Of a stretch of 64,000 nt of DNA, positions 11,981-23,081 are shown one piece after another. Position 1 is the first letter of the stretch. Each line of letters starts with the position of its first letter. Made by a program: the position numbers and the translations under genes. The notes beneath the pieces are model-generated. The model was not told where the DNA came from. It saw only the letters and a program-made list of their open reading frames with translations, and did not search any database. The DNA is taken from positions 558,001-622,000 of the forward strand of contig CM037472.1 in assembly GCA_021014325.1 (NCBI GenBank), written 5' to 3'. Source of the DNA: Plazaster borealis. Lineage: Eukaryota > Echinodermata > Asteroidea > Forcipulatida > Labidiasteridae.

Positions 11981-14301
11981 TCATCACTACCTGAGGAGGA
12001 AGGTGAGGAGGAGGAGGAGGAGGTAGAAGATGAGGAAGGTGAGCTACTAAACCATCTTGGAGTGACAGAATACTTCATTGCTGTCCAAATGGTGTCTCCC
12101 GTTTTTTCCTGTAAGACTGGATCACTGATCACACCTGTAGCTACATCTTTACCTGTCAATAACAACAGTAAAAGTCAGGATCAGAAATGTTGCAAAAAGA
12201 GAAAACTAGCTCTCTTGGACTCGATACCTGCTCTAAAAATAATGAGCGCTTGGAGCCCGTTTTGGTGTGATAAAGTGCTATTATCAGGACAGTATATCAA
12301 AATTTTAATTTGACAAAATGTATACATACCAAGTGTAGTTGCCTGATTCACTACTACTTCAGATTTCAGAACGTCTTTAAAGAACGATGCAGTCATAGCT
12401 TTCACCTCGTCTTCTCCAAAGACATTCCCCAGAAGACTCTTGACTGCATTCATTGTCTCTCTATCTGATAATATAATCTTGAGCATTGACTTGATGATGA
12501 CCTGAGTGTCTTCTTCATTCAAGGCTGTGATTATTACCTGATTAGATAAAATTTAAACAAAATCAAAAAATTAAAATGCAATTCTGATAGTGGAGGGTCA
12601 TGGCCGGGCAGTCTAGTGCACTGTATTAAAGTTCTGTTGTTTACAAATTGTTGGTTCGAATCCCAGTCTGGCTGGTCACGATGCTTGTGTCCTTGAGCAA
12701 GATACTTTACCATTATTGCTTTGTCCTCTGGGTGGGACATAAAGCTGTAGGTCCCGTGTACTAGGATAGGTAGTGCACCATAACACTTATCATGAAAGAG
12801 TAGGGGTTAACCTCCGATACTTCTGGTTAATCAAATGCACCCTCGTTTACAGGTTTCCCCAAGCTTTCCAGTTACAGTGAATAAGTTCACTTTTGAGGCA
12901 TCCTTGGTTTCATTACCAGAATTTAATAATAATCATAACAGTAACAGTAACTTCTGCGGAAGAAAGTATAGAATCATCAAACAAAACGAGCGCACACTCT
13001 CAGGATTGAAATTGATGCTCATTATTCAGCTTTCAGTTTCCTAATTGGTTTGAATTTGAATGAAACAATGAGTCCACTAAGATAAAGACTTACCTGTTTG
13101 ATAGTTGCTGTCAGCTGAGCTTTGGTTTTAGGATCCTGTAATACTCCCATCACTAATGCATTCATAGCCTGTCTAGTTTCACTTCGTTGTAATACCATCG
13201 TTACAAACTGACTCGCTAACTGATGCATTGGTTGATCATTCAGTAGAGCATTCAATAAACCTTTCGCAAACTCTTCAGCTTTATCAGCAACCAGACGGTC
13301 ATCCAACGAACGAGAAGCTACTTGGGATACTTCATCTGCTACATTCTCTCGAATGTCTTCACGGAAAATGTAAACACTTATTCCTGCAGTGCAAAGATAT
13401 TCAATAAACGAAAGTTATGCACGGTTTTATTGATGCTAGAAATTGCCAACTGCAACTGTCAAAATGAAACATTCAGAAAGACAAACATTTCACAAGCTAA
13501 AGATACCCAAATAAGCAAGACACTTAACCATCATTGCTTCGTCCTTCGGATGGGACGTAAAGCCGTAGGTCTCGTGTGTTGTGTAATGCACGTAAAAGAA
13601 CCCAATGCAATTATCGTAAAGAGAAGGGGTTCGCCCCGGTGTTCCTGGTTTGATTGGCTGCATATTGCGCCACAGCACCTTGTAACCCATTACATGGTGC
13701 TATGTAAAGGAATAAGTCTCATACATAAAAACGTAGCTCCACATACCTTGCAAGATAAATACTGTAGCGCTTAGAAAGCGCAATATAAATGTACAGTATT
13801 ATTATTATTATTATTTAAAAATATAATCTCACCTAAAAGGACAAGGACAGCAAAGCCGATGCGGACAGTGGAATAACCATGGTAACGAAGTGAATCCTCT
13901 AATCTCTGAAGATTAACCAACACTGTGTCATGATGATGAAGTGTTGGAGGTTTCTTGCTTTCATCATTATAAAACCTCTTGAGGATTGTATTACAATCAT
14001 TCCCCGTGAAAGTATTGTGATTGGAAAGGAATATTGAATCAAAAGTTGCCTTGGTCTGTGAATGACCACAAATTGTTGGTACAAACACAGATTTTTTGAA
14101 TCCAAGTGAACACTGAGGTTTAATTGGTGAATATAAATGTAGCTTCTTGGTTATGTTGGAGGGTATTTCAGGCTTCCAACAGTATGTTCTGTTTTGATTT
14201 CTGTGTCTACATTGATATAGACAGACATGGTAGTACAACACAGGTGAACATTTCTGCTTGATGAAGTAACGAGGAGAAAACCTTGAGAGAGAAGAAGACA
14301 T
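11884..14301 (-). CDS. Uncharacterised single-pass membrane protein, possibly mitochondrial (4 exons, complete)
   Basis: I do not recognise the family. Exons in order of transcription: 14301-13833, 13383-13094, 12537-12330, 12152-11884. Splice sites are GT-AG and phases agree, giving 411 residues. Residues 1-60 start MSSSLSRFSPRYF and are rich in Arg/Lys with almost no acidic residues, which suggests a mitochondrial presequence. One hydrophobic segment (VRIGFAVLVLLG, then ISVYIF across the first junction) lies near residues 146-163. The middle (about 165-320) reads as amphipathic helices with a loose internal repeat: TRQAMNALVMGVLQDPKTKAQ resembles DRETMNAVKSLLGNVFGEDEV. The C-terminus is a Ser/Pro run followed by an acidic tail ending ESVLGG. 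The start is the first ATG downstream of a MITE that occupies the upstream DNA. The last codons are duplicated downstream (see the 88-bp repeat). An inner-membrane scaffold or import accessory protein is possible but is only inference. Confidence 0.85.
12597..12945 (+). mobile_element. tRNA-derived SINE, plus strand
   Basis: A head with TCATGGCCGGGCAGTCTAGT and B box GGTTCGAATCCC, a body with CTTGTGTCCTTGAGCAAGA, and an AATAATAAT tail. It is in intron 2 of the minus-strand membrane-protein gene. Confidence 0.75.
13500..13816 (+). mobile_element. SINE of the 3.4-kb family, plus strand
   Basis: Body and tail match the 3.4-kb SINE in the opposite orientation (AAGACACTTAACC, CCTGGTTTGATTGGCTGCAT, GCGCAATATAAATGTACAG) and end in (TTA)n. 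The tRNA head is missing. It is in intron 1 of the minus-strand gene. Confidence 0.85.
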
Positions 14302-14354
14302 GGCCGACTCCTTGTTGTTTCTGAAAGTAACAAGACAAAAATGCATTACATTCT

Positions 14355-14735
14355 TAAATGGTCTGTATACGTTTGGTAATGACTCTGAAAATAATTGGCA
14401 ATAAAAACTTTCTTGGTAAGAAGTACAGCAGCCTTGGATAGTATAACGCATTTTAAGAATTTTTTCACTACAAAGTACTGTGATTATTGAAAAAGATAGC
14501 ACATTTTACCCCCCTCAAAAACTTGAACCTGAGAAGCGTTACTGACAGTAACGTTTCTTAGATTGTGTATTCCAATTGCAGATTATTCTTCCTGTGTGGA
14601 CATAACTGCTCCAGTTTTGGCAATATCTCAAAAAAGGCTAACACTTTTTGAAATAAAGTTTTCACAGGTTAGTTTTATGGTATATGATTGAAACAAACAG
14701 TGGGTTCCAATTACCAAACGTATACAATCCCTTTA
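14355..14735. mobile_element. MITE family B (TTAA type), upstream of a gene start
   Basis: Ends TTAAATGGTCTGTATACGTT and CCAAACGTATACAATCCCTT are imperfect inverted partners flanked by TTAA. It is related to 61,781-62,161 by the interior GAAGCGTTACTG and TCCAATTGCAGATTATTCTT. It lies 54 bases upstream of the start codon of the minus-strand membrane-protein gene, so it sits in or next to its promoter or 5' UTR. Confidence 0.8.
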
Positions 14736-16039
14736 AAAGATCTTGAAATGTTACATATTATGACATTCAACAAAATAATCTTGAAAATTCTCAAGAGTGT
14801 CAATACATTATATAAGAAATAAATTGATTGTTGTCACTTTTGAATTGAAAAACAAATTGCTTATCTACACACTCCACACACACCAACAAGAAAGTCAGAT
14901 GTCCAACCTGGGTAGGACTAAACCATCACCCTGGCAACATTGCGTCTTGACAAAATGATCACAAACATCAAAAGAGTAACGTTACATATCGATATATTCA
15001 ATGTATGATGTTGACTTTAATGTTAATAATATCACAGCAGTGCAGTACATGGAGGAAGATCCTCCATGGCAGTACTAATAATACAAATGTCAAACTCAAA
15101 CCGATAAACCCAGTCAGTGAGCAAATTCTTCCCCAAATATACTACCAACTTGACAACAAGTACACTCAAGCAGTGATTTTCCAGCTAGCCAGCCTTACCA
15201 TAATTTATGTGTAAAAATATTGTACCGGTACTCTTGATGACAGAAAAAAGTAACCTCTGCATATCATCGCACAAACTTCGTATGATGTAGAGTTTTGAGA
15301 GCAGACGACAGTTTACAGCGCCCTCAATAGATAGACACAACATAGTACATAGACTCGTCACCCGTCTTTCTCCCTCAGGATTAAGACTGATGCCACACTT
15401 TGCGCGAGGCTCGTTTTAATTAGAAACCAAAACAATTTGCCCCATTTGATTAAAATTGTGGTGGTGTAGGCCGCGCCTAATAGCCTAATAGGGCATTTCG
15501 GGACCCCATTGCCTTGCCTGCAGACAATTTGCTGTAATGATTGTTTTAAATAATCACTGGCTGAGGTAAAAAAAAAAACCATAATCGTTATTGTCTATAA
15601 ACATAAAGAATGAACACCTAGCTTTTTTTTGTTTTCTTTCTTTCGGGTTTCTGTACCTCATCCCCTAAAGCGTGACGGAAACATGAGGGCAGCCCTTCTT
15701 TATTTATGAAAGAGGCATGGGCTTTTCACTCAGCGGGGGGGGGGGGGGGTATTGCAAGGGATTTTGTTGGGGGTGGGTGGTTTAAGCTTTCTTTAATACA
15801 TATAATGAATCTAATAGGTTTGTTTTGTTGTTCACATCAAATAATAATAAACTTGTATGCCATTTCGTACTCCCATTGTACTTTTTTGTCCATACAACCC
15901 TATAGGAATGACATTGGCACAAGTTTAGACTCAAACGCAGCCAGTTATACTTCACCCATCCAAAATAAAGCAATAACAAATACAGAACGAAACACTTCGC
16001 TATTTTACCCAATGGAATGTGTTAATCCTTCAGTAAATA
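14736..16039. other. Intergenic stretch, no gene seen
   Basis: AT-rich DNA with a poly-G run (about 15 G near 15,735-15,749). Short open frames here look random. It includes the likely upstream region of the minus-strand gene. Confidence 0.5.
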
Positions 16040-16430
16040 ATTTCTAAATTGTCAGCTTTTTAACTAGTTTTCGGAAATATCAATCATACAAATTCTCTAT
16101 ACCCCGTAGAAATGTTCTTCAACAGGCACGGTATCCAATACAAGAAATGCAGACTCTCTTAATGTTGTCCCTAAACTGAACGTAGAGTGTTATAAACAAT
16201 CTTTTAAGTTTGCCGGTGCCAAAGTTTTGAACAATATTCCTTCTTCTATTCTTTATATAAGAAACTGTACTTTGTAGTTGTACTTTTTATTCTTCTTTAT
16301 TCTAGTCTGCTGTTTATGTTGACCATTAATGTTTAGCATGACATTGATGTAAAACAGCTTTTGCTGATCTTGTTATCTTGTATAAAGATGTTTAAATAAA
16401 TAATAAACAAATAAATAAACATTTAACTTT
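16040..16430 (+). mobile_element. LINE 3' end relic, plus strand
   Basis: A broken frame reads VVPKLNVECYKQSFKFAGAK, then LNNIPSS and IRNCTL, the typical end of a non-LTR retrotransposon ORF2. A 3' UTR and an A-rich tail (AATAAATAATAAACAAATAA) follow. Confidence 0.7.
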
Positions 16431-16499
16431 TAAGATAACACTTTATGAACATTCCAAGGCCGATTACAAAGGTTGGGCATTGAGGTTCAACCGTTCACT

Positions 16500-16799
16500 T
16501 TTTTCGGGAAATAATCCAACTCACAACTAACACAAACTTTTCGGCACGTCTTGCGTACGCTCGCGTATGCACACTAAAAGAGCGCGTAATCAGTAGTACG
16601 TTGTTAAATATATAGGCGGTACGCGTCATCAGCGCCCGCGCAAAAAAAACCGCGCAACAGGTGCCGCGCACCGGAAAGTGTGTGACGAACGTCTTTATAC
16701 AGAACAATCTACTTTTATCGTTTTGCAAACCGTGGAGAAAGTTTAAACAAGAAGAGAGCGAAGAAACAGCAAACAAGGAACGTGAGAAAAGGTATCTAG
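16500..16799. promoter_or_regulatory. CpG-rich, promoter-like segment
   Basis: A local cluster of CpG (CGTACGCTCGCG, GCGCCCGCGC, GCCGCGCACCGG) in otherwise AT-rich, CpG-poor DNA, with ATATATAGGCGG near 16,610. It ends in a purine-rich stretch followed by a possible donor (GAAAAG|GTATCT at 16,789). It could be the promoter and a non-coding first exon of a + strand gene. Confidence 0.3.
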
Positions 16800-17138
16800 T
16801 TATTGATTAAACACTGTTTCCAAGACTGTTGGTGAATTTTTCACCCTATAAACACAATTTTTCTGTTATCATCTCCGCGTCGCCCATTGCTTTACACGTT
16901 GATTTCGCCCATAGTTTGGGATATAGTCGGGTGCTGTCAAAATTGCAGTATCCAGACGTTGATTTCCATAGGCGCTGTGTCTGTGAGCAAGTCCCTTTAA
17001 ACGAGGTGGGCTACCCTTTAAACCTGCGTGCGCATCTTTTGGAATTTCAACGCTACCGAGAGCATGTGACAAAAAGTGGGCAAGGTAAATTTGCATTTTT
17101 TCTTTATTTATCACAATTTTTTCACCACTGCAATGCAG

Positions 17139-17403
17139 AATATCATATCTTTAGGTGTTTTTCGTTCAAATATTAAAACTGAAACTCTTGTGGAACTTTT
17201 CAAAGTACCAACAAATTACGAGTTAAAATGTTTCGCCAGCGGCGAAAATATTTCGAAAATGGCGCCGGCAGTCTTTACCAGCACATTACACAGCAACGGA
17301 CACAGACTACAGAAATCAGAATTTGTGTCTGTTTTCAATGAAATGATGGTAGTTGCGGGAACAACCATGTATGAAAAAAATGCCACAACTCTCACTTTCT
17401 CAG
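17139..17403 (+). CDS. Possible exon of an unrecognised gene
   Basis: Open in one frame from an acceptor (AATGCAG) to a possible donor (CTCAG|GTTGGC, weak). It reads NIISLGVFRSNIKTETLVEL at the start and includes an ATG in good context (GAAAATGGCG) that begins MAPAVFTSTLHSNGHRLQ. It is preceded by a CpG-rich stretch at 16,500-16,800 that resembles a promoter. I recognise no domain. Joining the open frame just upstream (16,829-17,094) fails in phase, so the gene structure is unresolved. Confidence 0.3.
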
Positions 17404-17696
17404 GTTGGCGATTTCATTACTAATAAATGTAGGGCCTATATCATGGCCGGGAATGCCACAATTTTTCCCCCTTTTTTTACCGCACAGCAGAACTGCAGAC
17501 GGAGAGGAGAGATCGACAGGCACTTTGTTTGATTCATTGAATTGTACACACAGTAAAAAAACACTAATTTAATATTAATGTATTACTAATAATGATGTTA
17601 AATGTCATAGTTGGTAGTGGCACAGACTGGCCCTGGCAGGTTTCGGGTCAGACAACCCCCCCCCCCAACACAATGTCTTAAAAAAAGGTAGGCACT

Positions 17697-18352
17697 CATA
17701 TCGTCACTGTTTTCACGAAGAGGCAATTTAGGCCATTCCACAAAACTTTCATGCTTTGAGAAATCCACGTTTGAAGTTACGCTATTTTTGAAATCACTGT
17801 TTCGGACACCGTTTTCTATTGACATTTTTCCAAGCATAAAAGTGGAGATCTTAACTCATGCAAATCTGTTGCTATTTTAATTATAGTTAGTTTAATTATT
17901 GAGTAATTAACTGTTAAACACAAGTTTACCTTCGTGAAAACTTCAAAACAAGGTCTGTGTGCAGCGCGTCATGAGCGCGTCGTGTACAAACCAATGCGTA
18001 AACGACGAGTGTCTGTTCGTGAAAACTAAAATTTATATAGGTCATACAAATTGTCCCTTCGTGAAAACTGAAAACGCAGAGTAGCCTTTGTTGGCACCGT
18101 GCCAGCGCTATGTACTTCAATGTAACAATTGGCAAATCGAAATGTGGCTGTTCGTGAAAACGCAAAACCGATAGTTTGGGAAAATGTTCCTTGTGCTAAT
18201 TACTGTAATTAGAAAAGTATAACGTTTTATCACTTTAAACTTGGGGAAAATGTTGATGTCAGTAGTAACATTCAAAATATGTAAAAACATTGATTTGCCA
18301 AAATGCAAGATTTTTTCAGAAATTGCCTCTTCGTGAAAACGGTGACGATATG
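17697..18352. mobile_element. TIR element with internal TTCGTGAAAAC repeats
   Basis: The left end (17,697-17,729) and right end (18,320-18,352) are 33-bp inverted repeats differing at one base and contain GTTTTCACGAAGAGGCAATT. TTCGTGAAAAC recurs inside at about 17,932, 18,019, 18,059 and 18,151. No coding capacity and no clear target duplication were seen. Confidence 0.8.
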
Positions 18353-19444
18353 ATGAAGCCTAGGCATGCAACCCAGGAGGGGAGGGGGACAACTGCCCTC
18401 CCAAATTCTATCAAAACAGTGGGAAAACTATTCAGGCACAGCAAATAATATAATTTAAGAAATACACAGAGTAAAGCAAAAAATACTTTTGAACTGGTTT
18501 TAGATTAGAAATTGGTAGGCTAAATGTTTTTATCTGTGTAAAATGTTAGACATATCAACCCTCTGCGAGCTGCCCCCTTTCCAAAGATTCCCATATGGCC
18601 ATGAAGTTTCCATATGCCCATGAAGGTAGCGTCGTCATTATTTTTTGTTTTTGTCAACGTAATGCTGAATCAAGTAGGCAAAATTATCAAGAAAGATACA
18701 ATAAATTAAAAAGTTAATTGTGAAAGTACACAGTTGAATAAGATGTGTACCACTTATTAAATTGCTGAGAAAACAGAAAAATTCTCAAGAGCGTCGAAAC
18801 CATCCACATTTAGCGAGGTGACAAGTATCAACCACATCTCTGGCAGTATTGAGGGCAGCATTCACACGAACACCACAGAAATTTCCAAAAGTCGCCTGCA
18901 GGCGTTCTTTTGGGTTCAAATTTTCTGACATACTTTTATTGATTTATAATTTTATTGATTTTTATCAACGGGGACACTTCAGAAAAAAATCATTTTGCAT
19001 GATGTTTACTATCATTAAATGGCATAAAGTAGGCTTTTGGAGACAATTTTCACGCAATCCTTCCTGTTTAGAAATCCTCTGAAAAAGGAAAAAAGAATGA
19101 AAATAGAAACTTTGCACGCCCACTGTGGTGGGCTCACAAGCCCCCCCCCAAAGTAACCCCCTCTGGGTGCACTACCACCTTTCGGTCTTACAGTTTAAAA
19201 TAAGATAATTTATTTAACCTTAACAAAAGCTTTACCAGAAAATCATGTTGGCAGCGGAAAAATAATCTTTATTCTTGTACAATATTATTCTTCAAACAAT
19301 CAAAACCTATTTTCTGTTTTGAATTACTTCCAAAACCACCACTTCGTCTACAGAATACATAACATGTCTACAAACCTGTGACAGTTTTATGAAATGTTAA
19401 CTGCTTGGCTATTTCTTATGCAGTGCCAACCAACTTCAATATGA
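18353..19444. other. Unannotated stretch
   Basis: AT-rich with C-runs (near 19,141). A short direct repeat CCATATGGCCATGAAG / CCATATGCCCATGAAG lies at 18,591-18,625. No gene was seen. Confidence 0.5.
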
Positions 19445-19595
19445 AGAAGACTTGTTACTACACAACTTTTTGCTGCACTGAAAGTGAAAGAACGTACATC
19501 TATGATCAACATGCAAGAGTTTCCTTCCCTGCAGTGTGAAGCATGCAAGCACATAGAAGGAACAGCGTGTCACAGCTACAACCTCAAGTTGCTCG
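19445..19595 (+). CDS. Possible exon with a Cys/His cluster
   Basis: Open for 50 codons after an in-frame TGA, ending at a good donor (CTCG|GTGAGT). It contains MINMQEFPSLQ followed by CEACKHIEGTACHSYNLKLL, a C-x2-C-x8-C-H pattern that could be part of a zinc-binding module. It might belong with the candidate exon at 17139-17403. There is no supporting neighbour exon, so this is a weak call. Confidence 0.25.
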
Positions 19596-19639
19596 GTGAG
19601 TCAATCTATTAAACTTTCTTCAGTTAACTGTCAGTTGAT

Positions 19640-22200
19640 GCTTAGAAAGACCCAGTGGCGAAAGTGGACCCACACCCAATAATTGATGGTCTTTTCTTTG
19701 TTTTGTGGAATAAATTTGACCCTACTTCAAAACTATGACCCCAACAAGTGAACAGATTTTGTTCTGAATTTTTTTGTCCAGTTGTGAATGATTGTCTTGA
19801 AGGGAAAAGTAACAACTCATAATTACTACTGTCAATCAAGTATTGTCTTGTTGAAGTTCTGTTATTCGTTTGATTGTACTATAGTACCGGGAGAGTCAAT
19901 AATGTTTTGGCCTTGTCGCTCAGTGCAATTTTGTACAGGCAACTTGGAGACAATTCAACTGATTTAATGCAGGTGATTATCAAACATGCAAACTTATAAG
20001 ATGTTTCCATGCAATCAAACATTGGTCCTTGTGAAGTGTTAAATTCATGACCCCAAAACATTGAAATGTTCAATCATTTGGAAATAAATTTGGAAATAAA
20101 TTTGACGAACAAATATGACCCCAACAACTGGTTTTACTCTGTTATTTTCGTGATTAACGTTTTGTCCCTGGTTATGAATGGTTGTCTTGAAGGCAAAATA
20201 ACAACTTGTATTATTTGTCAAACAAGAGTTTTCTAGTTGAGTTTCCATTATTTATTTTATTGTGCAAATACACTTTAAAGATCAAGAAAATGTCAAATTC
20301 AATTTTGTGATGTACTCATTTTCCAATATAAGAGTCCTCATGGAAGTGAGGAAAAATTACAAGTCTCTAACCTCACATTAAAATGGTATAAATTGCCATT
20401 GTATTTGGTTGATACCTTCCAGTGCACTATCCAAACACATCTGATGACATCATTCTGAGAAAAATGGGTCTCTATATTCTTGTACAGGGATGTTTTGGTT
20501 CATTCCTGACTTTTCAGAGCAAAATCTGAAACATGACGTCATTGGATTTCAACAACTAATGGGTCTTTACATTCCAAGGAGGAATTATTTTGTCAGTCAA
20601 CTGTCAAATTCAAGGCCGTTTAGATTGAATATCATCAAAAGTCAGGAATGAACCAAAACACCCCCGTAAAAAAAACGTAAAGACCCATTTTTCTCATAAT
20701 AATGTCATCGGATGTTTGGGATGTTGACAAACACAATGGAAGGGTATCGAATGCAATTGCAATTTACACCATTTTAACGTGAGGTCAGAGACTTGTATTT
20801 GTTTTCACACTCACATGAGGACTCTATCTATTGGAAAATGAGTACATCACAAAATTGAATTTTGACATTTTCCTTCCACTTTTATGGACTTTGGATAGGT
20901 CCTTTGCGGAGTAAGGAATAAATTTGGCCATAATTAACTGATCCCAAGAGTGGATTGGTTTTATTCTACCAATTTAGTCTATTTAATTGTGATGTGTGTT
21001 TTGTCCAACTGGGAATGTTTTGTCTTGCAGGCAAATTCACACCACTTATTATTTCTCAAACAGTGTTTTCTCATTGAGTTTCCATTATTTATTTGCTCCA
21101 ACATCAGACTTGAACAATTCTAGATGATTTCTAGCCAAAGATACTAGGGATTAATCCAGGCTTGGAATTACACACAGGCCGCAGAGCCCATATCCTCATT
21201 GTCCTAATGTTGTCCTTGGTGCCCCTTCAAAAGTTTCTTATAAATACTTCATTTTGTCCAATGGTTTAAGTACCCTTTACCAAATGAAAATGGCCACGCC
21301 CTCTCAAAGATAATATTTCAGGCCTGATTAACGGGTAATCAAATTATTTCTCAAACAGTGTTTTCTTGTTGACTTTCCGTTATTTATTTGCTCCTATATC
21401 AGACCTGAACAATTCTTCACTGACCACACGAACTGACACATAGATGCTAGTGAAAACTAACAATAAAAGAAAACAGCGCTTAAAACTGAACGCTTTTTAG
21501 AACTCCCCTATCCTTCAAAATTTTAGAGTGTTTTCGACTGGTTGTTGTGGACACTTGATGCCTTTCTTGAGCTTGATAGATATACTGTTTTTGAATGTTT
21601 TATGTCCTAAAATTAGCAAGAAAGGAAGAAGTGTGTGTCAGTTCTGAAACAAAAAAGAGAAAGCAATTTTCATGTCATGAAGTGACACATTTCATTGTAT
21701 TACAACATTACATGTGTGTCACTCTCTGTAAACGGAGGACAGCACGGGCACACTAGATTTGTGATAGTTTGTGAAAACTTTTTTTGTCATATTTTAGCAT
21801 AGTGCGCAACATGATTACAACAGTAAATGAAACCTGTTGGTTTGTAAAAACAAAAGTTGTCAGTACAAAAGGTTGCAATGCACAATTATCATAGTTAACA
21901 AAATAAAGCTCTTGAAGCTAAAAAACTTAAATAAATTATAAACATGTTAAAATATTGAGGGGAAAAAAGGCCAGGGTTATGTACATACTCAAGGTGTTTG
22001 TGACAAATTGTTCTATCTTAATGCATTGTAAGGAAATACATTTTTTCTTGTACGTTGGGACCCCATACATTTTTTTATGTACATTAGGTTTTTATTTTGC
22101 ATCAAACTATTTGTGCTGTTTGTTTCATCCAACTAAATTTTTGTCTTGTCGGAATCTATAAGGAAATAAATTTGCCTTAAAGTAAGACACCCCAGAAGTG
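19640..22200. repeat. Degenerate direct-repeat block
   Basis: A module with ATAAATTTG, GACCCCAACAA, GTCTTG and GTTTTCT, GAGTTTCCATTATTTATT recurs at about 19,705, 20,090, 20,910 and partly at 21,340 and 22,160. The copies are strongly diverged and interrupted by the foldback MITE at 20,286-20,872. Confidence 0.55.
20286..20872. mobile_element. Complete foldback MITE
   Basis: About 585 bp with long inverted ends: the left contains TTTTGTGATGTACTCATTTT and GAGTCCTCATG, and the right holds their inverses (CATGAGGACTC, AAAATGAGTACATCACAAAA). Interior sequences (ATGACGTCATTGGAT) are also partly inverted. Same family as 1485-1935. Confidence 0.85.
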
Positions 22201-22479
22201 TATTGTTTTTACTCTGTGTTGATGAGTTGCGTTAACCTTGCTGTCTGATGATGAAACCTTGATGCTCTGAACCCAGCAGTAGAAGTCTCTTGATGGGATG
22301 CATGGCCTTGGATGTATCATGGACTGACCATGAGGAACACTGACCTCTATGGCAGGCTACCAATAGTATCGGACAAGACTCGTGAGTGACGTACGAGACT
22401 TGCAGGGCACTGTTTTTGGCATCCTGAACTGGCATTTTCCTTTCTCATCTTGTGGGAACCAACCAAAGGAAAAAAAGAT

Positions 22480-22655
22480 GCCAGAGGCAAGAGAAGTCAT
22501 CCTTAATTGATGTCCTAAAGAGAGACACAGGAGTCCCCATGACTTAAGACCTGTGCTCCTGCATGAAGGACTGATCCACTGGAGGGAGAATCAAGTGGGC
22601 CCATGTTGATGGAGGACCTACCCCAGCAATGACTCCATGGAATAATTCAATGTCA
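22480..22655 (+). mobile_element. Possible retroelement C-terminal relic
   Basis: A frame with stops reads DVLKRDTGVPMT, then DLCSCMKD and GGRIKWAHV. This recalls the DTG...DL...M.DR..WR ending of some LINE ORF2 proteins. Only a weak match. Confidence 0.35.
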
Positions 22656-22705
22656 AATTACATACTTTGTAGGCCTAATGATGTGTGCTTTGTCAATTGA
22701 TTGTA

Positions 22706-23080
22706 TTAAAGGTATCATACACGTTTGGTAATGATTCAAAACAAATATTAGCATAAAAACTTACTTGGTAACAAGCAACGAAGAGCTGTTGATAGTATAA
22801 AACATTGTAGGAAACAACTCCCTCTGAAGTAACGCAGTTTTTGAGAAAGAGGTAATTTCTCACTAAAATAATAAAAACTTCTTGCAAGAAGTTTTTATTC
22901 CTATCTGAAAGCGCACAAATTTGTACAACAAGGGTGTTTTTTCTTTCATCATTTTCTTGCAACTTCGATGACCAATTGAGCCCAAATTTTCACAGGCTTG
23001 TTATTTTATGCATATGTTGGGATACACCAAGTGAGAACACTGGTATTTGACAATTTCCAAACGTGTTCAGTGCCTTTAAA
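22706..23080. mobile_element. MITE family A copy with TTAA flanks
   Basis: Near-identical to 2857-3228, with TTAAAGG at the left and CCTTTAA at the right. The interior hairpin CTTCTTGCAAGAAG is preserved. Confidence 0.85.
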
Positions 23081-23081
23081 G

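Noticed and set aside
16869..17114. Minus-strand 81-codon frame (GLAHRHSAYGNQ)
   Set aside because: Contains CGTTTAAAGGGACTTGCTC, which looks like a repeat end, and has no splice or domain support.
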